Shown: piece after piece, positions 25,870-35,102 of the stretch
Layout: each line of letters starts with the position of its first letter
Position numbering within the stretch: position 1 is the first letter of the stretch
From: an uncultured Draconibacterium sp.
Lineage (GTDB): Bacteria > Bacteroidota > Bacteroidia > Bacteroidales > Prolixibacteraceae
Reading direction: 5' to 3'
Length of the DNA: 64,000 bases
Assembly: GCF_963677565.1 (NCBI RefSeq)
Contig: NZ_OY781981.1
Location: forward strand, 4,518,001-4,582,000
Notes under the pieces: model-generated
Database searches by the model: none
Seen by the model: the letters and a program-made list of their open reading frames with translations, nothing else
Told to the model about the DNA's origin: nothing
Translations under genes and position numbers: made by a program

Positions 25870-27384
25870 TTATAGGTTCGATATTTTGAATGTATTTAAT
25901 GATTGAGCTGGTAATACAGGAGAAATAAAAGTATCTCCTATCTTTATATTTACTTTTTTACTTGTTTCATCCTGATTTCCTGCAATTACAATTATCGAAC
26001 AATCGGGATTTTTAAATGCTAAAAGGTCATTGTATTCCCCTCCTGTTTCCAGTTTCTTTGCGCCCGGTAAAACAAAGTGGCTGGCGTGTTTCAGGATGTA
26101 GTATTCGTATGAATAGCGATAGGCTTTTTTCGCTGCGTCAACTACAACCAGCGAATTTTGTTCCCATCCCCAGCGACTAACACCACCTTCCAATAGCGAA
26201 GTATTCCAGTATTCGTATACCGAAACGCCATTGTTCAGGTAATGCTTCATCAGATCCCACGAGTGCATTGCTCCTGTCCAGTCGTTTTTACCATTGCCAC
26301 ATTCCTGCTCTGTCTGAAACATTGCCAAATCAGGATAACGTTTGTTTAGTCCCGGTAGCGCATTTTTTCCTGCCCACTGAAAACCTACTCCTTTTACATA
26401 TTTTGAAGATTCCGGATCTTGCAGAATCGTATCAATCAGGGCTTCGTTTGGACGCTCCATAGTCCCAAAATAAACATCAACTCCCAGTTCTTGCATGACA
26501 GGACCTAAATATGATCCAATAAAATTACTTAATCCGGCTGCAGTCCAGCAGCAACTTGGAAAAACCTGTGCCGAGTTAAATTCATTCTGCGGCATCACGG
26601 CAAAAATATCGATACCTTCATTTCTGTATGCTTCAATAAATTTCAAGAAGTACAGTGCGTATGCTTCCAGGTATTTATCTTGCTGGATAAACATATCGGT
26701 GCCTTCTTTTCCTTCGTTCTCAGGACTCAGATCATTTTGATATTTTGGATCAAAATAGTTTTTAAAATACTCTTGATATGCGGCCAATAACGTACTGTCA
26801 TTCCCGACCTGAGCAGACATCATGTGTTTTATCCTTTTCATCTCTGCTTCTGAGGATGAACTTGCATAATGTTTGTTATACTTCATCCACGAAGGAGGGC
26901 TCCATGGCGAAGCCCATATCTTGATGTCGGGGTTATATTGTTTTGCATTATTAATGAACGGGATTAAAGTATTCTTGTCGTTTTCTATTGAAAAATTTTC
27001 CATGGCAAAATCGCTCTCGGTTTCGTTATACGAATACCAGTTTAAGGCGAAGTCGTTGGCGGCAACAGGCATACGACAAATAGTAAAATTAGCTCCAACA
27101 CCTGGAGCAAAAAATTCATTCATTATTGATTCACGGTCAGCTTCGCTTAACTCGCTTAGTGATGTCCAACCTAATTCGTTAAAGCAACTGCCAAAACCGT
27201 CGATCACTTGTTGAGTTTTATCGGTATAAACTTCAGCATCTGCATTTTCAGTTGAGGTTGTTGCCATCAGCTGACTTGTTTTCCACTGCGTTGTTGGTGT
27301 CGTATTTACCCATTCGACCTTAGTTTTTGTACTACAAGCTGCACAAAAAAGAAGGAAAAAGAGTGATATGTTTAAAATTTTCAT
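25870..27384 (-). CDS. GH30 glycoside hydrolase lipoprotein
   Basis: Retaining beta-glycosidase of family GH30 (glucosylceramidase-like TIM barrel with a side beta-domain), 504 residues. Lipoprotein signal with lipobox FCAAC (Cys 17) indicates membrane anchoring. Visible family landmarks are GFGSCFNELGW (about 63-73), WASPWSPPSWMK (about 157-168), acid/base Glu in MPQNEFN (about 268) and nucleophile Glu in FQTEQECGNG (about 359). The C-terminal beta-domain has the usual pattern of IVVIAGNQDE. Family members act on beta-1,6-glucan, beta-xylan or beta-galactan-type links; sequence alone does not decide. It lies 76 bp upstream of GH2 in the same orientation, so the two are a likely unit. Confidence 0.9.
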   Translation of the reverse strand: MKILNISLFFLLFCAACSTKTKVEWVNTTPTTQWKTSQLMATTSTENADAEVYTDKTQQVIDGFGSCFNELGWTSLSELSEADRESIMNEFFAPGVGANFTICRMPVAANDFALNWYSYNETESDFAMENFSIENDKNTLIPFINNAKQYNPDIKIWASPWSPPSWMKYNKHYASSSSEAEMKRIKHMMSAQVGNDSTLLAAYQEYFKNYFDPKYQNDLSPENEGKEGTDMFIQQDKYLEAYALYFLKFIEAYRNEGIDIFAVMPQNEFNSAQVFPSCCWTAAGLSNFIGSYLGPVMQELGVDVYFGTMERPNEALIDTILQDPESSKYVKGVGFQWAGKNALPGLNKRYPDLAMFQTEQECGNGKNDWTGAMHSWDLMKHYLNNGVSVYEYWNTSLLEGGVSRWGWEQNSLVVVDAAKKAYRYSYEYYILKHASHFVLPGAKKLETGGEYNDLLAFKNPDCSIIVIAGNQDETSKKVNIKIGDTFISPVLPAQSLNTFKISNL

Positions 27385-27589
27385 GTATAATATTGTTTAT
27401 TGTTATCTTATGAATTTAATTTCCATCAGATCATACTAATTGATGGTTGATCTTAATTTACGTCCTTCATTACTACTCCATCAGCCTACGTTGTAAGCGA
27501 GCACCAGAAGGATAACTTGTACTCAGATTCATGAATCTTAACAACTTAAAAGATCATTGATATTTAATCTTTATTACTCTAAATTAGAT

Positions 27590-27846
27590 TACTTTAACCA
27601 ATTTACTTTCGTTTGTCGAAGATTAGACGATGGGTTTCCAATCGTAATATGAAAAACTATGCTGTCCCTGTTAAAATTCAATTCAGAGTTCTAAATTTTT
27701 AAATCGTCAGTAGTAATTTCAAAATCGACATACTGTTCTTCTCCCTGTTATATCATAACTTTTTTTAAGTATTTCGACTCCTAAACTAGTCTGACCATAG
27801 TTGCCAATGGATCTCCAATCAAAAGCTGTACTAGCTCTTCGGCTTC
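27590..27846 (-). pseudogene. decayed GH3 C-terminal (fibronectin-III-like) domain
   Basis: One frame of the minus strand reads EAEELVQLLIGDPLATMVRL, then KKVMI, QGEEQYVDFEITTDDLKI, NSELNFN, and ends NWLK-stop. It aligns without gaps to the last 85 residues of the GH3 enzyme at 17980-20271 (GEEVVQLYIGDPVASISRPV ... TPDELKFYNSDLEYD ... NWTK). Three in-frame stops interrupt it (at the codons matching Lys of RPVKELK, Leu of MLQPGE and Tyr of KFYNSD). No barrel or sandwich domain is left upstream. It is thus the tail of a dead GH3 paralogue sitting between the GH30 gene and the first SusD gene. Confidence 0.82.
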
Positions 27847-27869
27847 AAGAATCATCATCATAAGTATTA

Positions 27870-27893
27870 GGTCTCCTGTAGATACAGGAGACC
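27870..27893. terminator. hairpin, probable terminator after SusD (left system)
   Basis: A perfect 11-bp inverted repeat (GGTCTCCTGTA with TACAGGAGACC) has a 2-base spacer, 47 bp after the SusD stop. The minus-strand tail (TAATACTTAT) is only mildly T-rich. Confidence 0.6.
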
Positions 27894-27940
27894 CAATTTT
27901 AAAAACACCACGAAAAACCTATGAGATAATAAACTCATTA

Positions 27941-29404
27941 TCAATAACCTGGATTTTGTGTCAGATTTTTATTCAACAAACGATCTTGATTTGGAATCGG
28001 ATAAATAAGCTGATGTTTATCATCATCCATTGTGTAGCCGAGAGATTTTCCATTAGAATCAAGCTGCTCATTAATGACATCAACCACACTTACAACACCA
28101 CTGGCATCTGCTCTTTTCAAATCATTCCATCTGGTACATTCAAAAACTAATTCCAATCGTCTTTCATTTAATACAGCTAACGCTAATTCGCTTTTTGAAC
28201 TTGCACTAGTGCTATCCAAACCAGCTCTACTCCTAATTTGATTTAACAAGATAGTAGCAGCAGATAAATTGTTAAGCTGAACATTAGCTTCAGCCGCCAG
28301 TAAAATTATGTCGGCCAACCGAATGATCCGAATATTATCCTGACTAAACCACCCGCCTGGTGCATATTTCCCCTGAAATGGAATTTCTTGTTCCGGATCC
28401 CAGGCATTGACTGGCATATTAAACGATGCATTTGCAATTTGCCAATTAAATGTTGTTGTATACCTCGATCCGATAGTGTCACCTGCAGTCTGAAATGCCC
28501 GAACCAAATCAGCTGAACAAATCTGACGTTTAGGCCAACCATCGCCTGCAGCATAAGCAAAAATCTGAAATCCCCACCAACCGGTTGTACCACCTTGCTG
28601 TACATCAAAGATCGATTCAGTATTGTTTTTATTAGCCATTCCCCAAACATTGCTGAAATCAGAAACTAAGGAGTAAACTCCACTCTCAATAACCTTATTA
28701 GCATATGTCAAACAGTTGTTATAATCTCCTATCTGGGCATAAGTTTTAGCTAAAAGAGCTTGAGCAGAACCTTTTGTTGCTCTTCCAAATTCATTCTCAT
28801 AAGGTGTTGTTAAAAGCACATTCTCAGCATAAATTAAATCTGTAATAATCTGATCATAAACTTCCGCTTCGGTATTCCGTTCCGGATAGAGATTGCCATC
28901 ATTTAGGAGTGAGGTAAATATTGGCACGCCACCCCACTGAGTTACCAACTCGTAATAACTTATGGCTCTTAAGAAACTGGCCTCACCCAATATTTGTTCT
29001 TTTCTTGTTGTACCGTCCCATTTAGAATCTTCAATTACCGAAACATTATCTAATACAGTATTTGCTGCAGCAATCTGGTTATAAAGTGCAACATATGCTT
29101 CCTGAAGTACTCCTGTAGCAGCATCGAAACTAAAATTCTCAAAAGTCATTTCCGTCGGATTATCTCCATTTACATAATGATTATCACTAATTCCTTCCGT
29201 GAGATAATAACGGTTATACTGGTAGTAAGCTCCGATTGTACTGTAAGCACCTGTCAATAAATTCTCAGCATCCTGTGCTGAAGTAAAAGAACCTGATACC
29301 ACATCCGACTGTGGTTTTAAATCCAGGAAATCATCGCTGCATGATACCAGAACTATCAGTATCGCAAAAATTATATTTAATTTTATTATTGATATTTTTT
29401 TCAT
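27941..29404 (-). CDS. SusD/RagB-family glycan-binding lipoprotein (left system)
   Basis: Surface lipoprotein that caps the TonB-dependent SusC channel and binds oligosaccharide. Lipobox VSCSDDFLDL (Cys about 22) is followed by the typical SusD N-terminal phrase LKPQSDV. The tetratricopeptide-like helices (about 90-260) show YNQIAAANTVLDNV, ILGEASFLRA, YYELVTQWGGVP and ATKGSAQALLAKTYAQIGDY. The C-terminal block has IRLADIILLAAEA, LLNQIRSRAGL, LNERRLELVFEC and the closing NLTQNPGY, all hallmarks of the family. 487 residues is normal. Its stop is 12 bp downstream of the SusC gene start side, so it is co-transcribed with SusC. The glycan it binds is not deducible. Confidence 0.95.
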   Translation of the reverse strand: MKKISIIKLNIIFAILIVLVSCSDDFLDLKPQSDVVSGSFTSAQDAENLLTGAYSTIGAYYQYNRYYLTEGISDNHYVNGDNPTEMTFENFSFDAATGVLQEAYVALYNQIAAANTVLDNVSVIEDSKWDGTTRKEQILGEASFLRAISYYELVTQWGGVPIFTSLLNDGNLYPERNTEAEVYDQIITDLIYAENVLLTTPYENEFGRATKGSAQALLAKTYAQIGDYNNCLTYANKVIESGVYSLVSDFSNVWGMANKNNTESIFDVQQGGTTGWWGFQIFAYAAGDGWPKRQICSADLVRAFQTAGDTIGSRYTTTFNWQIANASFNMPVNAWDPEQEIPFQGKYAPGGWFSQDNIRIIRLADIILLAAEANVQLNNLSAATILLNQIRSRAGLDSTSASSKSELALAVLNERRLELVFECTRWNDLKRADASGVVSVVDVINEQLDSNGKSLGYTMDDDKHQLIYPIPNQDRLLNKNLTQNPGY

Positions 29405-29416
29405 GATTGCCTTTTT

Positions 29417-32400
29417 TTAGAATTGAACATTTAATCCAAGTGTGAAAGTCTTTGCAGCAGGATAAGTTCCCCTGTCTATACCGAGTGATAAAAGTGAAAT
29501 TGACTCTCCAGCACTACTCGCTTGATTATTGGTTCCGTTACCATAAGCGTTTACCTCAGGATTATACCCAGAGTAATTGGTTAAGGTAAACAAGTTTTGA
29601 GCAGTAAAATAGACTGTTGCACCTCCAATACCAATTTTCTCAATGAACTTATCATCAACGTTATAAGATAATGTAACATTACGCATTCTGATAAACGAAC
29701 CATCTTCAATATAATGAGATGAAATACGGTTAATCAACAATGATGCTTCGGCAGCATTCTCGCCTCTATTTCCAAGCGCTCTGGGAATATCCGTAATATC
29801 CCCCGGATTTTTCCATCTTCTCAATACTGCAGTGCTTTGGTTTTGGAAGCCATTCATAGATTCGATTTCCATACGAAGACTATTGTAAATATCATTTCCA
29901 TTACTACCATCAATTAGAACTGACAAATTAAAGTTCTTGTATGTGAAATCATTTGAAAATCCAAAAGTGAAGTCAGGTAATGCATTACCTATAATTTCGG
30001 GTTCGCTGCCATATATCAAATTCCCTGTTGCAGGATCCACACCCTCGGATTTATATCCCCAAAATGTTCCCAACGGTAAATCATTTTTAATTATCTGGGT
30101 ATAAAGTTCTGTATTACTACCTGCTACAGTTACAGCTCCAGTCTGAAAAGAGATTTCGGAATCTATACCTTCCATGGTATTATCATTATGTGAAATATTG
30201 AAGTTAGAATTCCATTGAAAATTGTTCTTATTTACTATATTGGCCTCTATGGTCACCTCAAGTCCTTTGTTAATATTATTCCCTGGCAAGTTTACAGCTT
30301 GATATACACTACCTGAAGTAAGTGGTAATTGCTGAGTAAATATTAAATCTTCAATTTTTTTAGAATAATAATCAATTGTGAATCTTAATCGGTTATTTAT
30401 AAAACCGACATCCATACCTATATTCGTCTGAACCGCTGACTCCCATTTTAGATCGGGATTACCTAGAAGTGTACCTGGATTTACTCCTGGTGAAGCAGAA
30501 CCTCCACTATATGGATATCCCGCGCCAGCATCTAATAAACTATATGATGGATAAAGTAGTGTATAAGGAGGTAAATTTCCGGTTTTACCCCAACCTGCTC
30601 TTAATTTTAATCCCTGAACAAAGGTTACGTCCTGCATAAAGCTTTCATTTGAGACTTTCCAGCCCGCAGAAAATGCAGGAAAGTTACCCCATCTATTATT
30701 CGACCCAACCCGAGATGAACCGTCCCTCCTGAAAGTTACAGTAGCCAAATAGCGATTATCATAAGAATAGCTTAATCTTCCGAAGTACGACATTGTAGAC
30801 CATTCATATCTACGGGTCCCAATCTCGTAATTGGTACTTGCCGCATTTAAGGTTTTTACGACATTGGAGCCAAATCCTTCACCATGTTGGTGAGAACTGA
30901 AAATCTGCTCCTTTAATATCGCATTACCCAGGATAATGTTAAAATTATGCTTTTCAAAGTTAAAATCTTTGTTTAGGGTATTGTCAATTCCCCACCTTAC
31001 AACTTCTGAGTAATTACTAGTCGCTTCTCCTCCAATCGAAGCAGCTGATAAGCTGGAAAAAGGATCCATAAAATAATCGTATTTCGAATTATTTATGGTT
31101 GTATTGAATTGACTTTTGAATTTTACATCGAAAGGCAATATGAATTCAGCATAAGCATTACCCAAAATATTGTTGGCAACAGTCGTATTCTCATCAGTTA
31201 AGATGTTGGCAACGGCGTGTTCTCCAGACATTAAGTTGCTTCGTCCGTATAAACCCGGATAAGGGCTATCTGCAGGATAAATGATTGGGACGTACTCTGG
31301 CATGGTAAGAGCACCTGTAACAACACCACCAAAGTTAGCTGTCAAGTTATCTGTGATTGACTGTTGTCTGGTTCTGTTATAATTGATACTGGCACCAACT
31401 TTCAGAAATCCTGCAACCTGATGATCAGTGCTGAGTTTTATTGAATATCGTTCGAACTCAGATCCCATAATTATCCCTTCCTGGTTTAGGTATCCGAGTC
31501 CCATATAATAATTTCCGCTTTCAGAACCACCTGAAGTACTTAAATTAATACTGTTCTGAACAGCATCCCTATAGATAAGGTCTTGCCAATTGTTATTGGT
31601 ATTATCTATATCGTAGTAATCTGGAATATCAAGAGGAGATTCTCCAATCTCTTCTTGCAATTCTAAATATTGTTCATTATTCAAAACAGGGATAGTTTTT
31701 GTTATCCGCTGAATACCAGTGTACATTCTCAATTCTGTCAAAGGTTTTCCTTTTAAACCTTTTTTGGTAGTAATAATCACAACGCCATTTGTTGATCCTG
31801 CCGCTCCATAAATTCCTGCTGCTGATGCATCTTTTAAAATATTGATCGATTCAATATTATTCGGATCAATAGCCTTAATACTGTTTGTAATCACCCCATC
31901 AACAACGTATAATGGTTCAGAACCGTTGGGTGAACCAATACCACGAATCCTAACTGACATTTCTCCGCCAGGAGAACCAGACGGACTGGAGACCTGAACA
32001 CCAGATGATTTTCCAGATATGGCATCAGCAGCACTAATAATTGGTCGTTTAGACAAGTCACTGACATCCACTACTGCAATAGCAGATGTTACATCTGACT
32101 TTTTTTGACTGCCATACCCAATAGCCACAACTTCGTCAATACCAATGGTTTCTTCTTCCAGGGTAACATTAATATTAGTTTGTCCTGATAATACTATCTC
32201 CTGTGTTTTCATTCCCACAAATGAAAATGCCAGAGTTCCTGCATCTTCAGGAACTTCCAATGTGTAATTACCATCAAAATCAGTAATTATACCAGTTGTA
32301 GTTCCTTTCACAATCACTGTAACACCCGGAAGTGGTTCTCCATTTTTGTCGGTTACTTTTCCTGAAATAGTTTTCTTCTGTTGTAATTCTTTTGATTTAT

Positions 32401-32803
32401 TGTCAAAACCAGCATCGTTTAAAAGAGAAGGTTCAACCTTTTTCTCTAAAATAGTTATTTGTCTGTCGTTTATTTCGTAATAGTTTTGGGTACCTTCAAA
32501 CAGCTGCTCTAAAATATCAGTAACAGTTTCATTTTCAACCGAAATAGTCACCTCCCTATTTAAATCAACAGATTTTTCGCTGTAAAGAAAGATAAATTCA
32601 CTATAGTCTTCCACCTTTTGAATTACCTGTTTTACAGTAATATTCTCAAAGTTCATAGTAAATTTTGTCTGCTGCGAATAAGTTGTGGAGGCAATAGAGG
32701 CAACAGATAAACACAACAAAAGAGTAAGTAATTTCATTCTAAATAATAGTCTAGTTCCAAAGGGCCTAATGCAATATAATAGCCCGATCCATTTTTTTTT
32801 CAT
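29417..32803 (-). CDS. SusC/RagA TonB-dependent outer membrane transporter with STN signalling domain (left system)
   Basis: Large outer-membrane importer of about 1128 residues. The start is placed at the ATG 32803 (MKKKWIGLLYCIR); the frame continues 15 codons more. Order after the signal sequence: STN domain (about 40-95, with NFENITVKQVIQKVED) that contacts the FecR anti-sigma factor. Next is a carboxypeptidase-regulatory-like beta-sandwich (ISGKVTDKNGEPLPGVTV ... GMKTQEI), then the plug (SQKKSDVTSAIAVV, GVQVSSPSGSPGGEMSVRIRG, SEPLYVVDGV) and the 22-strand barrel ending in TFTLGLNVQF. It is directly upstream of SusD. The STN domain means ligand import and gene induction are coupled through the adjacent FecR/ECF pair. 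Confidence 0.95.
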   Translation of the reverse strand: MKKKWIGLLYCIRPFGTRLLFRMKLLTLLLCLSVASIASTTYSQQTKFTMNFENITVKQVIQKVEDYSEFIFLYSEKSVDLNREVTISVENETVTDILEQLFEGTQNYYEINDRQITILEKKVEPSLLNDAGFDNKSKELQQKKTISGKVTDKNGEPLPGVTVIVKGTTTGIITDFDGNYTLEVPEDAGTLAFSFVGMKTQEIVLSGQTNINVTLEEETIGIDEVVAIGYGSQKKSDVTSAIAVVDVSDLSKRPIISAADAISGKSSGVQVSSPSGSPGGEMSVRIRGIGSPNGSEPLYVVDGVITNSIKAIDPNNIESINILKDASAAGIYGAAGSTNGVVIITTKKGLKGKPLTELRMYTGIQRITKTIPVLNNEQYLELQEEIGESPLDIPDYYDIDNTNNNWQDLIYRDAVQNSINLSTSGGSESGNYYMGLGYLNQEGIIMGSEFERYSIKLSTDHQVAGFLKVGASINYNRTRQQSITDNLTANFGGVVTGALTMPEYVPIIYPADSPYPGLYGRSNLMSGEHAVANILTDENTTVANNILGNAYAEFILPFDVKFKSQFNTTINNSKYDYFMDPFSSLSAASIGGEATSNYSEVVRWGIDNTLNKDFNFEKHNFNIILGNAILKEQIFSSHQHGEGFGSNVVKTLNAASTNYEIGTRRYEWSTMSYFGRLSYSYDNRYLATVTFRRDGSSRVGSNNRWGNFPAFSAGWKVSNESFMQDVTFVQGLKLRAGWGKTGNLPPYTLLYPSYSLLDAGAGYPYSGGSASPGVNPGTLLGNPDLKWESAVQTNIGMDVGFINNRLRFTIDYYSKKIEDLIFTQQLPLTSGSVYQAVNLPGNNINKGLEVTIEANIVNKNNFQWNSNFNISHNDNTMEGIDSEISFQTGAVTVAGSNTELYTQIIKNDLPLGTFWGYKSEGVDPATGNLIYGSEPEIIGNALPDFTFGFSNDFTYKNFNLSVLIDGSNGNDIYNSLRMEIESMNGFQNQSTAVLRRWKNPGDITDIPRALGNRGENAAEASLLINRISSHYIEDGSFIRMRNVTLSYNVDDKFIEKIGIGGATVYFTAQNLFTLTNYSGYNPEVNAYGNGTNNQASSAGESISLLSLGIDRGTYPAAKTFTLGLNVQF

Positions 32804-32849
32804 AGATTTGATACGTTTTTTGTTAATACATGTTATTAATACAAACATT

Positions 32850-32882
32850 GAAAACCGGTGAGGCTCAAATTCTCCGGTTTTC
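32850..32882. terminator. hairpin in the FecR-SusC gap (left system)
   Basis: A perfect 9-bp stem (GAAAACCGG with CCGGTTTTC) and a 15-base loop. A nine-T run follows on the plus strand, while the minus-strand tail is only AATGTTTGT. It probably separates the regulator transcript from the SusC transcript. Orientation of termination is uncertain. Confidence 0.45.
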
Positions 32883-32922
32883 CTTTTTTTTTTAGTTCAG
32901 TTATATCATAACGAAATAAGAA

Positions 32923-34128
32923 TTAGTTAATAATTACATTTTTTCCATCAATCTCATATTCAATTTGCGCCACTTTTGAAAGTGAAAGCATCACTTCATC
33001 AAATGATTCTTTCAAATCCAATTTCCCGGATATTGGTAATGCATTTCTAATTTTCTCACTGTCATAATCAAAAGTTATATTATAGTATCTACCCACCTTT
33101 GCAAATACTTGTTCAAGACTCTGATTTTTAAATTTATACAAACCTTCTATCCATGCAATATAATTTTCTGCTTCCGATTCAGATTCAACAATGATTTCTT
33201 CTTGAGAAGTTCGAAAAGTAGCTTTTTGATTTGGGATCATCTGGACCTTCTCATTTAGCAACTTATTGCCATTCCAAACCTTTACACTTCCTTCAAGTAA
33301 AACCGTTTCTGATAACTCATCTAAACTGTACGAATTCATATTAAACTTTGTGCCTAATACTTCCACATTCATGTTTTCCGAAGAGACTACAAATGGTTGC
33401 TTCTCATTTTTTGCAACCTCAAAATAACCTTCTCCATCCAGATACACCTTCCGTTTTTTTCCTGTAAATTCCTGTGGAAAGGCAAATTTAGAGCCCGCAT
33501 TTAACCAAACTTTTGTACCATCTGATAATTCCAATTCTGTTTTTTTACCATATGGAATCACAAGCTCATTTAGTGGATATTCCTTATTATCAGAAGATTC
33601 AACTATTTCATTAAGATGTAATGTTTTGTCAACCATTATTACCTCGTTTTCCATAATGGTAATATTCGATTGCTCCTTTTGAACTTCAATTTTTTCACCA
33701 CTTGCCAGTGTTAGCACTGTATTTTCCTCATTCGAGGGGCTGTTTGCTTCCGAAAAGTTATATTCATTCCCCCGATTAAATAAACTCAAATAAACAATAC
33801 TACTAATTGAAATTATAACTAAAAACGAGGCTGCAATTCGAACAAATTGTTTAAACTGAGTGGGATTATTTACGTTTTTGTAGGTTCCGTTAAAATCTCT
33901 AATTTTTAGCCAAAGATCATGTTTCAAATCTGCATTGAGTTGTTCTTTTTTTATCCAAAAAAGAGAAATAAACTTTTTTGCATTTTGAATTTTGGCTTTT
34001 GAATCTTTATGAATTTCCAAAAATTCACGCCATTCTTCTTCAGTTGTAATATTCTGAATTTTATCAACAAATTCCTGGTCGTGAATTAATTCTTCAAATG
34101 TATAATCGATATATTTTCTTTTTGCCAT
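32923..34128 (-). CDS. FecR-family anti-sigma factor (left system)
   Basis: Inner-membrane regulator that sequesters the ECF sigma and releases it when SusC signals. About 401 residues from the ATG at 34128 (MAKRKYIDYTFEEL); seven further codons are open. The cytoplasmic N-terminal region (about 1-90) is followed by one transmembrane helix (FLVIISISSIVYLSLF, about 100-118). The FecR domain comes next (PYGKKTELELSDGTKVWLNA, ... KRKVYLDGEGYFEVAKN, ... VLGTKFNMNSYS). The C-terminal DUF4974-type domain (QSLEQVFAKVGRYYNITFDY) is the part that meets the STN domain of SusC. It follows the ECF gene by 65 bp. Confidence 0.93.
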   Translation of the reverse strand: MAKRKYIDYTFEELIHDQEFVDKIQNITTEEEWREFLEIHKDSKAKIQNAKKFISLFWIKKEQLNADLKHDLWLKIRDFNGTYKNVNNPTQFKQFVRIAASFLVIISISSIVYLSLFNRGNEYNFSEANSPSNEENTVLTLASGEKIEVQKEQSNITIMENEVIMVDKTLHLNEIVESSDNKEYPLNELVIPYGKKTELELSDGTKVWLNAGSKFAFPQEFTGKKRKVYLDGEGYFEVAKNEKQPFVVSSENMNVEVLGTKFNMNSYSLDELSETVLLEGSVKVWNGNKLLNEKVQMIPNQKATFRTSQEEIIVESESEAENYIAWIEGLYKFKNQSLEQVFAKVGRYYNITFDYDSEKIRNALPISGKLDLKESFDEVMLSLSKVAQIEYEIDGKNVIIN

Positions 34129-34193
34129 TTTTCGCCTTTCTATAAACAAAAAGGGAATATGGTCTTATTTGTGACAAAAAAAATGAAAAAAAA

Positions 34194-34784
34194 TTATTTT
34201 CCCTGGCGACGCAACAGTGTCATTAGAATCAATCCGTTGGAAATCAAATGCTTTTTCAGATCTCGAATAGTGCGAGAAACCAATTGTCTTGCCGTATCAT
34301 ACGAGATTGACATAATATCGCATATTTGTTGATAGTCTAATCCACAAGTAAACTTGTAAAACAGGATCTCTCGCTGTTTGGCATTTAGGTTCTCTATTCC
34401 TCTTTTTAATTTCAATTCATTTTCCGACACTTCCTCGTCTAAAATTAATCTCTCCTCGATTGAAAAAATTATTTGGGATTCATTTGAATAATCTTTTTCT
34501 AAATCTTTTTGTTTAGACTGCTTCTTAAGCTGCTCAAAAAGTCTTCTACGAAATGCCTTTAGTAAGTATATTCTGATGTTATCCGTTTCACCAAGGCTCT
34601 GTCTTTTCCTGATTATGTAATAAAATAAGTCCTGAATAACATCTAAAACTAAGTCCTCATCTGCAGTGTACCTTTTGCCATTAAAAAAAAGAAAGTCAAC
34701 ATTTTGGTGATAAATATATGAAAGAGCGTCCTCCCTTTCATCTAAGAATTCTCTCCATATCAATTTGTCTGTCTTCTTTTTCAC
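34194..34784 (-). CDS. ECF sigma factor (left system, GTG start)
   Basis: Sigma-70 family ECF factor of 196 residues. Region 2 is seen as DEDLVLDVIQDLFYYIIRKR (about 41-60) with the preceding helix, then IRIYLLKAFRRRLFEQLKKQ. Region 4 as KLKRGIENLNAKQREILFYK then GLDYQQICDIMSISYDTARQ (HTH). The only sensible start is GTG at 34784, because an in-frame TAG lies two codons upstream. It begins the left ECF-FecR-SusC-SusD cascade and presumably drives the susCD promoter. A weakly matched promoter precedes it. Confidence 0.9.
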   Translation of the reverse strand: MKKKTDKLIWREFLDEREDALSYIYHQNVDFLFFNGKRYTADEDLVLDVIQDLFYYIIRKRQSLGETDNIRIYLLKAFRRRLFEQLKKQSKQKDLEKDYSNESQIIFSIEERLILDEEVSENELKLKRGIENLNAKQREILFYKFTCGLDYQQICDIMSISYDTARQLVSRTIRDLKKHLISNGLILMTLLRRQGK

Positions 34785-34822
34785 AAGCTACAATTTGATC
34801 AGACCCTATAATCCTATACGAA

Positions 34823-34851
34823 CAGATTTAGGTAGTTTTGTTATTTTGCAA
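34823..34851 (-). promoter_or_regulatory. possible promoter of the left ECF gene
   Basis: On the minus strand TTG is followed after 18 bp by TAAATCTG, one mismatch from TAnnTTTG, with a leader of about 35 bases. Spacing equals that before the right ECF gene. The rest of the 318-bp gap to the DUF1593 gene holds only a short palindrome near 34920. Confidence 0.35.
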
Positions 34852-35102
34852 TTATAAATAAAATCGTTGAAATGGTTACGATGACATTGTGATATACATT
34901 TTTTTCTGAAAGCCACCAGCAATTCAATTGCTTATTATCATGTTTGAGTACATGTCAGCTACTCATAGTTCTGCTCAATTCCCTTAATAAGAGGATTTAA
35001 TAAATGAGATTGTAAGGAATATCTTGTTAAAATTCTGCCATTTGGTTACTTTCCCAAAACGAAATATTTTAAATATTGTGATCATTATTTCTTCATTATA
35101 TT

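Noticed and set aside
34918..34932. AGCAATT-C-AATTGCT palindrome after the DUF1593 gene
   Set aside because: The one-base centre cannot form a hairpin loop of normal size and no T-run follows, so I do not call it a terminator.
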